Assembly: GCA_030705665.1 (NCBI GenBank)
Contig: JAUZQA010000132.1
Span: 1-9,087 of the forward strand
Direction of reading: 5' to 3'
Origin: Bacillota bacterium
Lineage (GTDB): Bacteria; Bacillota; Bacilli; Bacillales_B; DSM-18226
Length of the DNA: 9,087 bases
Of this stretch, positions 6,840 to 9,087 are shown one piece after another. A program made the position numbers and the translations under genes. Position 1 is the first letter of the stretch, and every line of letters starts with the position of its first letter. Below the pieces are notes generated by a model, which did not search any database, was not told the DNA's origin, and worked only from the letters and a program-made list of their open reading frames with translations.

Positions 6840-6868
6840 AAAAAAATACCCCCGTAAATTGGGGGCAT
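6840..6868 (-). terminator. Terminator of the ytzC two-gene unit
   Basis: On the minus strand ATGCCCCC (6868-6861) pairs with GGGGGTAT (6853-6846) around a 7-base loop, with T7 at the 3' side (6846-6841 plus the adjacent A/T-rich stretch). It closes the ytzC and 59-codon gene unit 14 bases after the last stop. Confidence 0.88.
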
Positions 6869-6881
6869 AAATAAGAAATAT

Positions 6882-7061
6882 TTATCTAGCTTGTTCTGGC
6901 TCTTGATGCATTTTCGATTTAACTGGCTGGCCGCCTGATTTTTCATATTTCTGCTTAGATTGCTTTACTACATCAACATCCTGGCCAAGCTCGAGGTCTT
7001 GATTATTAATGCCATTTCTTGTTTTTTGTTCTGGATTTTGTTGTTTTGAGCGCTTTTTCAC
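6882..7061 (-). CDS. Small hydrophilic Lys/Gln-rich protein, unknown function (59 residues)
   Basis: This is a short gene with strong translation signals: AGGAGG (7075-7070), 8 bases, then GTG at 7061, running to TAA at 6884-6882. The product starts MKKRSKQQNPEQKTRNGINN and ends KSKMHQEPEQAR. It is highly polar: 10 Lys and 10 Gln in 59 residues, one Tyr, no Cys or Trp, no hydrophobic segment. I recognise no family. Size and composition recall small acid-soluble or other spore-core proteins, but no SASP motif is visible, so this is only a guess. Its ribosome site begins 3 bases after the ytzC stop and its start lies 16 bases after it, so it is almost certainly cotranscribed with ytzC. A strong terminator follows. 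The perfect ribosome site, tight operon fit and terminator support a real gene despite the size. Confidence 0.82.
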   Translation of the reverse strand: MKKRSKQQNPEQKTRNGINNQDLELGQDVDVVKQSKQKYEKSGGQPVKSKMHQEPEQAR

Positions 7062-7077
7062 TTTTTTGTCCTCCTCG

Positions 7078-7341
7078 TTATGGCCCTTGTAAAATCATTT
7101 TGTTTTGTAAGTCTTGAAGCTGAAGTCTCACACGATGAAGCTGATCTCTCTGCTGGGAATTAGCACTTATGGCCATTTTGCAAACATCTTGATAAGATTG
7201 TTCAAGAGTTTGCAAGGCCTCTGTATAACCATCATTGTTATAATGCTGTTGAACATTGCTTTCCTCATACTGTTCCTGGGCATAACGAATAGCATCCTCA
7301 CATTGTTGAATCAAAGTTTCCATTGAATCCCGAGTTGCCAT
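7078..7341 (-). CDS. ytzC: YtzC family protein (DUF2524), unknown function
   Basis: The product has 87 residues and is almost wholly helical by appearance: Gln/Glu-rich, with heptad-like leucines, no membrane segment and one Cys in each of the N-terminal and middle thirds. The start MATRDSMETLIQQCEDAIRY and the end QQRDQLHRVRLQLQDLQNKM resemble B. subtilis YtzC as I recall it, both in sequence and in length. No biochemical role is established for the family; a short helical hairpin or coiled coil is likely. The ATG at 7341 has AAAGGGGG (7356-7349) 7 bases upstream. In the RNA that ribosome site would sit in the loop of a 7-bp hairpin. A weak promoter candidate is TTGAAA (7486-7481), 18 bases, TATATC (7462-7457). 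The gene is divergent from mnmL and leads the unit with the 59-codon gene. Confidence 0.87.
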   Translation of the reverse strand: MATRDSMETLIQQCEDAIRYAQEQYEESNVQQHYNNDGYTEALQTLEQSYQDVCKMAISANSQQRDQLHRVRLQLQDLQNKMILQGP

Positions 7342-7360
7342 CTAAAAACCCCCTTTAGAT
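7340..7360 (-). promoter_or_regulatory. Hairpin presenting the ytzC ribosome site in its loop
   Basis: On the minus strand ATCTAAA (7360-7354) is the exact complement of TTTAGAT (7346-7340), with loop GGGGGTT. The loop holds the ribosome site, and the 3' arm runs into the AT of the start codon. The stem is all weak pairs apart from one, so it may be unstable or chance. Confidence 0.3.
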
Positions 7361-7469
7361 TAAAACCTCCATTGAAGCAAACTGCTTCTTTTCTTATTGT
7401 GTGCACTCATGGTTTTCCTATCACTCTAAACTTGCTGAGATTTACTGGTAATGCAGGATATAAGCATTG

Positions 7470-7499
7470 TTGGCGATAGATTTCAATTCATGATAAAAT
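7470..7499 (+). promoter_or_regulatory. Promoter of mnmL-mnmM
   Basis: TTGGCG (7470-7475), an 18-base spacer and TAAAAT (7494-7499), with TG one base ahead of the -10 (7491-7492), form an extended -10 sigma-A promoter. Transcription would start near 7506, about 39 bases before the ATG. Confidence 0.6.
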
Positions 7500-7544
7500 T
7501 TAATTTATGCTGTTATTTTTAAATACAAAGGAGGTTTGGTGAAT

Positions 7545-8501
7545 ATGATTCAGACCAACCCTTTCCCATATTCGTTAGATTACAAACGTTACCATACATG
7601 GAATTACCATCTTCGGCAGCAATTCGGCCATAAAGTATTTAAAATTGCACTTGATGGCGGCTTTGATTGCCCGAATCGGGATGGCACAGTTGCACATGGT
7701 GGCTGTACGTTTTGCAGTGCAGCAGGCTCTGGGGATTTTGCGGGGAACCGAACTGAGACCCTTGAAAAACAATTTCAGGATATCAAAGAAAAAATGCATA
7801 CCAAATGGAAAGACGGCAAATACATGGCCTACTTTCAGGCGTTTACCAATACACATGCACCTGTAGAGGTCTTGCGCGAGAAATATGAAACAGTTTTAAA
7901 ACAGGAAAACGTAGTGGGACTCTCAATTGCCACCCGCCCGGATTGCCTGCCAGATGATGTTGTCGAGTATTTAGCCGAACTCAATGAAAGAACCTATTTA
8001 TGGGTTGAACTTGGGCTGCAAACAGTCCACGAAAAAACAGCCCTTTTAATTAATCGTGCCCATGATTTTAAAAGTTATGTTGAAGGCGTCAATAAACTTA
8101 GAAAGCATGGCATCCGTGTTTGTTCTCATATCATTAACGGACTACCGCTGGAAACAAAGGAAATGATGATGGAAACCGCACGTGAAGTTGCCAAGTTAGA
8201 TGTCCAAGGGATAAAAATTCATTTATTGCATCTCTTAAAAGGGACACCAATGGTCAAACAATATGAAAAAGGAATGGTTGATTTTCTTTCAAAGGAAGAT
8301 TATGTCAACCTTGTTTGCGACCAATTGGAAATCATTCCTCCTGAAATGATTGTGCATCGAATTACAGGTGATGGGCCGATTGATCTTATGATTGGGCCAA
8401 TGTGGAGTGTAAATAAGTGGGAAGTCCTTAATGCAATTGACGATGAGCTTAAGCGTAGAGACAGTTATCAAGGAAAATTTTTCGAAAGGTCCGGGAAATA
8501 A
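7545..8501 (+). CDS. mnmL: Radical SAM enzyme of mnm5s2U tRNA modification (YtqA/MnmL)
   Basis: The 318-residue product is a radical SAM protein of the YtqA/YhcC type (TIGR01212). It begins NPFPYSLDYKRYHTWNYHLR, followed by FKIALDGGFDCPNRDG. The [4Fe-4S] ligands are C42, C54 and C57, a CX11CX2C pattern rather than the usual CX3CX2C, as in this Elp3-related group. LSIATRPDCLPDDVVEYL and WVELGLQT are further core motifs. In B. subtilis and Streptococcus mutans, YtqA (MnmL) was shown genetically to be needed for going from cmnm5s2U towards mnm5s2U in wobble uridine of tRNA, in place of E. coli MnmC; the chemistry is not resolved. I choose the ATG at 7545, 10 bases after AAAGGAGG (7527-7534); GTG 7539 and TTG 7536 are alternatives that sit too close to it. 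mnmM follows after 2 bases. Confidence 0.93.
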   Translation: MIQTNPFPYSLDYKRYHTWNYHLRQQFGHKVFKIALDGGFDCPNRDGTVAHGGCTFCSAAGSGDFAGNRTETLEKQFQDIKEKMHTKWKDGKYMAYFQAFTNTHAPVEVLREKYETVLKQENVVGLSIATRPDCLPDDVVEYLAELNERTYLWVELGLQTVHEKTALLINRAHDFKSYVEGVNKLRKHGIRVCSHIINGLPLETKEMMMETAREVAKLDVQGIKIHLLHLLKGTPMVKQYEKGMVDFLSKEDYVNLVCDQLEIIPPEMIVHRITGDGPIDLMIGPMWSVNKWEVLNAIDDELKRRDSYQGKFFERSGK

Positions 8502-8503
8502 AC

Positions 8504-9076
8504 ATGAAATTGGATCGAATTCTTCCTTTTGCAAAAGTCCTACTTGAAAAAGCAGTAAAATCTGGAGATGCTGTTGTCGATGCCACAATCGGCAATGGAC
8601 ATGATACGCTATTTTTAGCCAATCTCGTCGGAGAAGAAGGTCGAGTGTACGGGTTTGATGTTCAGCACGAAGCGGTTTCGGCAACAGAGGAACTGATTCG
8701 CAGTAATGGGCTTTCGAACCGGGTTACCCTTTTTCAGCAAGGACATGAAAATCTGGCTGCTTGCATTCCTCAAGAAGAGAATGGAAAAATAACAGGCGCC
8801 ATTTTTAATCTTGGTTATTTGCCAGGAAGTGATAAGTCTGTTATTACAAAGCCTAATACAACGATATCGGCTGTGGAACAGTTATTAACCATGATGGCTC
8901 CTGAAGGTATCATGGTGATTGTCATTTATCACGGCCACCCAGGCGGAGAGATTGAGCGTGACAGATTGCTTGAGTATTGTCGTGATCTTGATCAAAATGT
9001 TGCCCATGTATTGGAATACAAATTTTTGAATCAAAAGAATAATCCGCCCTTTATTGTGGCGATTGAAAAAAGATAA
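8504..9076 (+). CDS. mnmM: tRNA 5-aminomethyl-2-thiouridine methyltransferase (YtqB/MnmM)
   Basis: The 190-residue product is a class I SAM-dependent methyltransferase. The SAM-binding loop is DATIGNGHDT (residues 26-35), the acidic residue after strand 2 is D52 in YGFDVQ, and the catalytic-face motif is NLGYLPG (102-108). The last is characteristic of the YtqB group, formerly called putative rRNA methylase. YtqB has been identified as MnmM, which methylates nm5s2U to mnm5s2U at position 34 of tRNA, the last step of the pathway fed by MnmL. The ATG at 8504 lies 2 bases after the mnmL stop. The ribosome site is poor (GGGAA at 8493), so translational coupling to mnmL is likely. The length is normal and the stop is at 9074-9076. 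The sequence after it (AACCAGGCTGA, cut by the window end) could be the first arm of a terminator. Confidence 0.94.
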   Translation: MKLDRILPFAKVLLEKAVKSGDAVVDATIGNGHDTLFLANLVGEEGRVYGFDVQHEAVSATEELIRSNGLSNRVTLFQQGHENLAACIPQEENGKITGAIFNLGYLPGSDKSVITKPNTTISAVEQLLTMMAPEGIMVIVIYHGHPGGEIERDRLLEYCRDLDQNVAHVLEYKFLNQKNNPPFIVAIEKR

Positions 9077-9087
9077 AACCAGGCTGA

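Noticed and set aside
7114..7326. A hydrophobic 70-codon plus-strand frame antisense to ytzC, resembling a small membrane protein
   Set aside because: Antisense of Gln/Glu/Arg-rich helical codons tends to yield hydrophobic residues; there is no ribosome site, and ytzC on the other strand matches a known family.
8289..8684. A 131-codon minus-strand frame across mnmL and mnmM
   Set aside because: Antisense to two conserved enzymes, with no start signals and no recognisable motif.
1..9087. Mobile elements, CRISPR arrays, tRNA or rRNA genes, prophage or defence genes
   Set aside because: None seen: no transposase, no spaced repeats, no cloverleaf, and the gene order is that of a typical Bacillaceae core region.

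Overview
The window looks like chromosomal DNA from a spore-forming, low-GC Gram-positive bacterium of the Bacillaceae. Strong AGGAGG-type ribosome sites, a leucine T-box before leuS, a Cse60-type sporulation protein and a YtzC-type protein all point that way. From memory, the order rhodanese (ytwF), leuS, MFS (yttB), ytzC, ytqA, ytqB matches Bacillus subtilis. The exact genus cannot be read from the sequence.

Layout. (1) 1-831, plus strand: the 3' two thirds of a YtfP/HI0933-type flavoprotein. It converges on cse60 (minus, TTG start), and the two share a hairpin terminator that overlaps both gene ends. (2) 1249-2278, plus strand: a two-gene unit not seen at this place in B. subtilis as I recall it. 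It encodes a membrane-anchored protein with a long Asn/Ser/Gly/Asp-rich tail, then a 190-residue ferric-reductase-like membrane cytochrome whose four histidines have the spacing expected for two b hemes. Both genes start with TTG. This is the least understood and most interesting part of the window. (3) 2314-5450, minus strand: leuS under a full T-box leader (CUC specifier), then a single-domain rhodanese. A terminator-like hairpin lies directly in front of the rhodanese ribosome site. (4) 5540-6793, minus strand: a 12-helix MFS transporter with a clear sigma-A promoter and its own terminator. (5) 6840-7360, minus strand: ytzC and, 16 bases downstream, a 59-codon hydrophilic gene that is easily missed. 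(6) 7470-9076, plus strand: mnmL (ytqA) and mnmM (ytqB), which complete mnm5s2U at the wobble position of tRNA.

The genes are mostly housekeeping. Translation is the main theme: LeuRS controlled by uncharged tRNA-Leu, and MnmL/MnmM acting on tRNA wobble uridine. Sporulation or stationary-phase functions (cse60, perhaps ytzC) and membrane/redox functions (YtfP, the cytochrome pair, rhodanese, MFS) are mixed in. No mobile element, CRISPR array, tRNA or rRNA gene was found. Three terminators overlap stop codons, so the gene ends are very compact.
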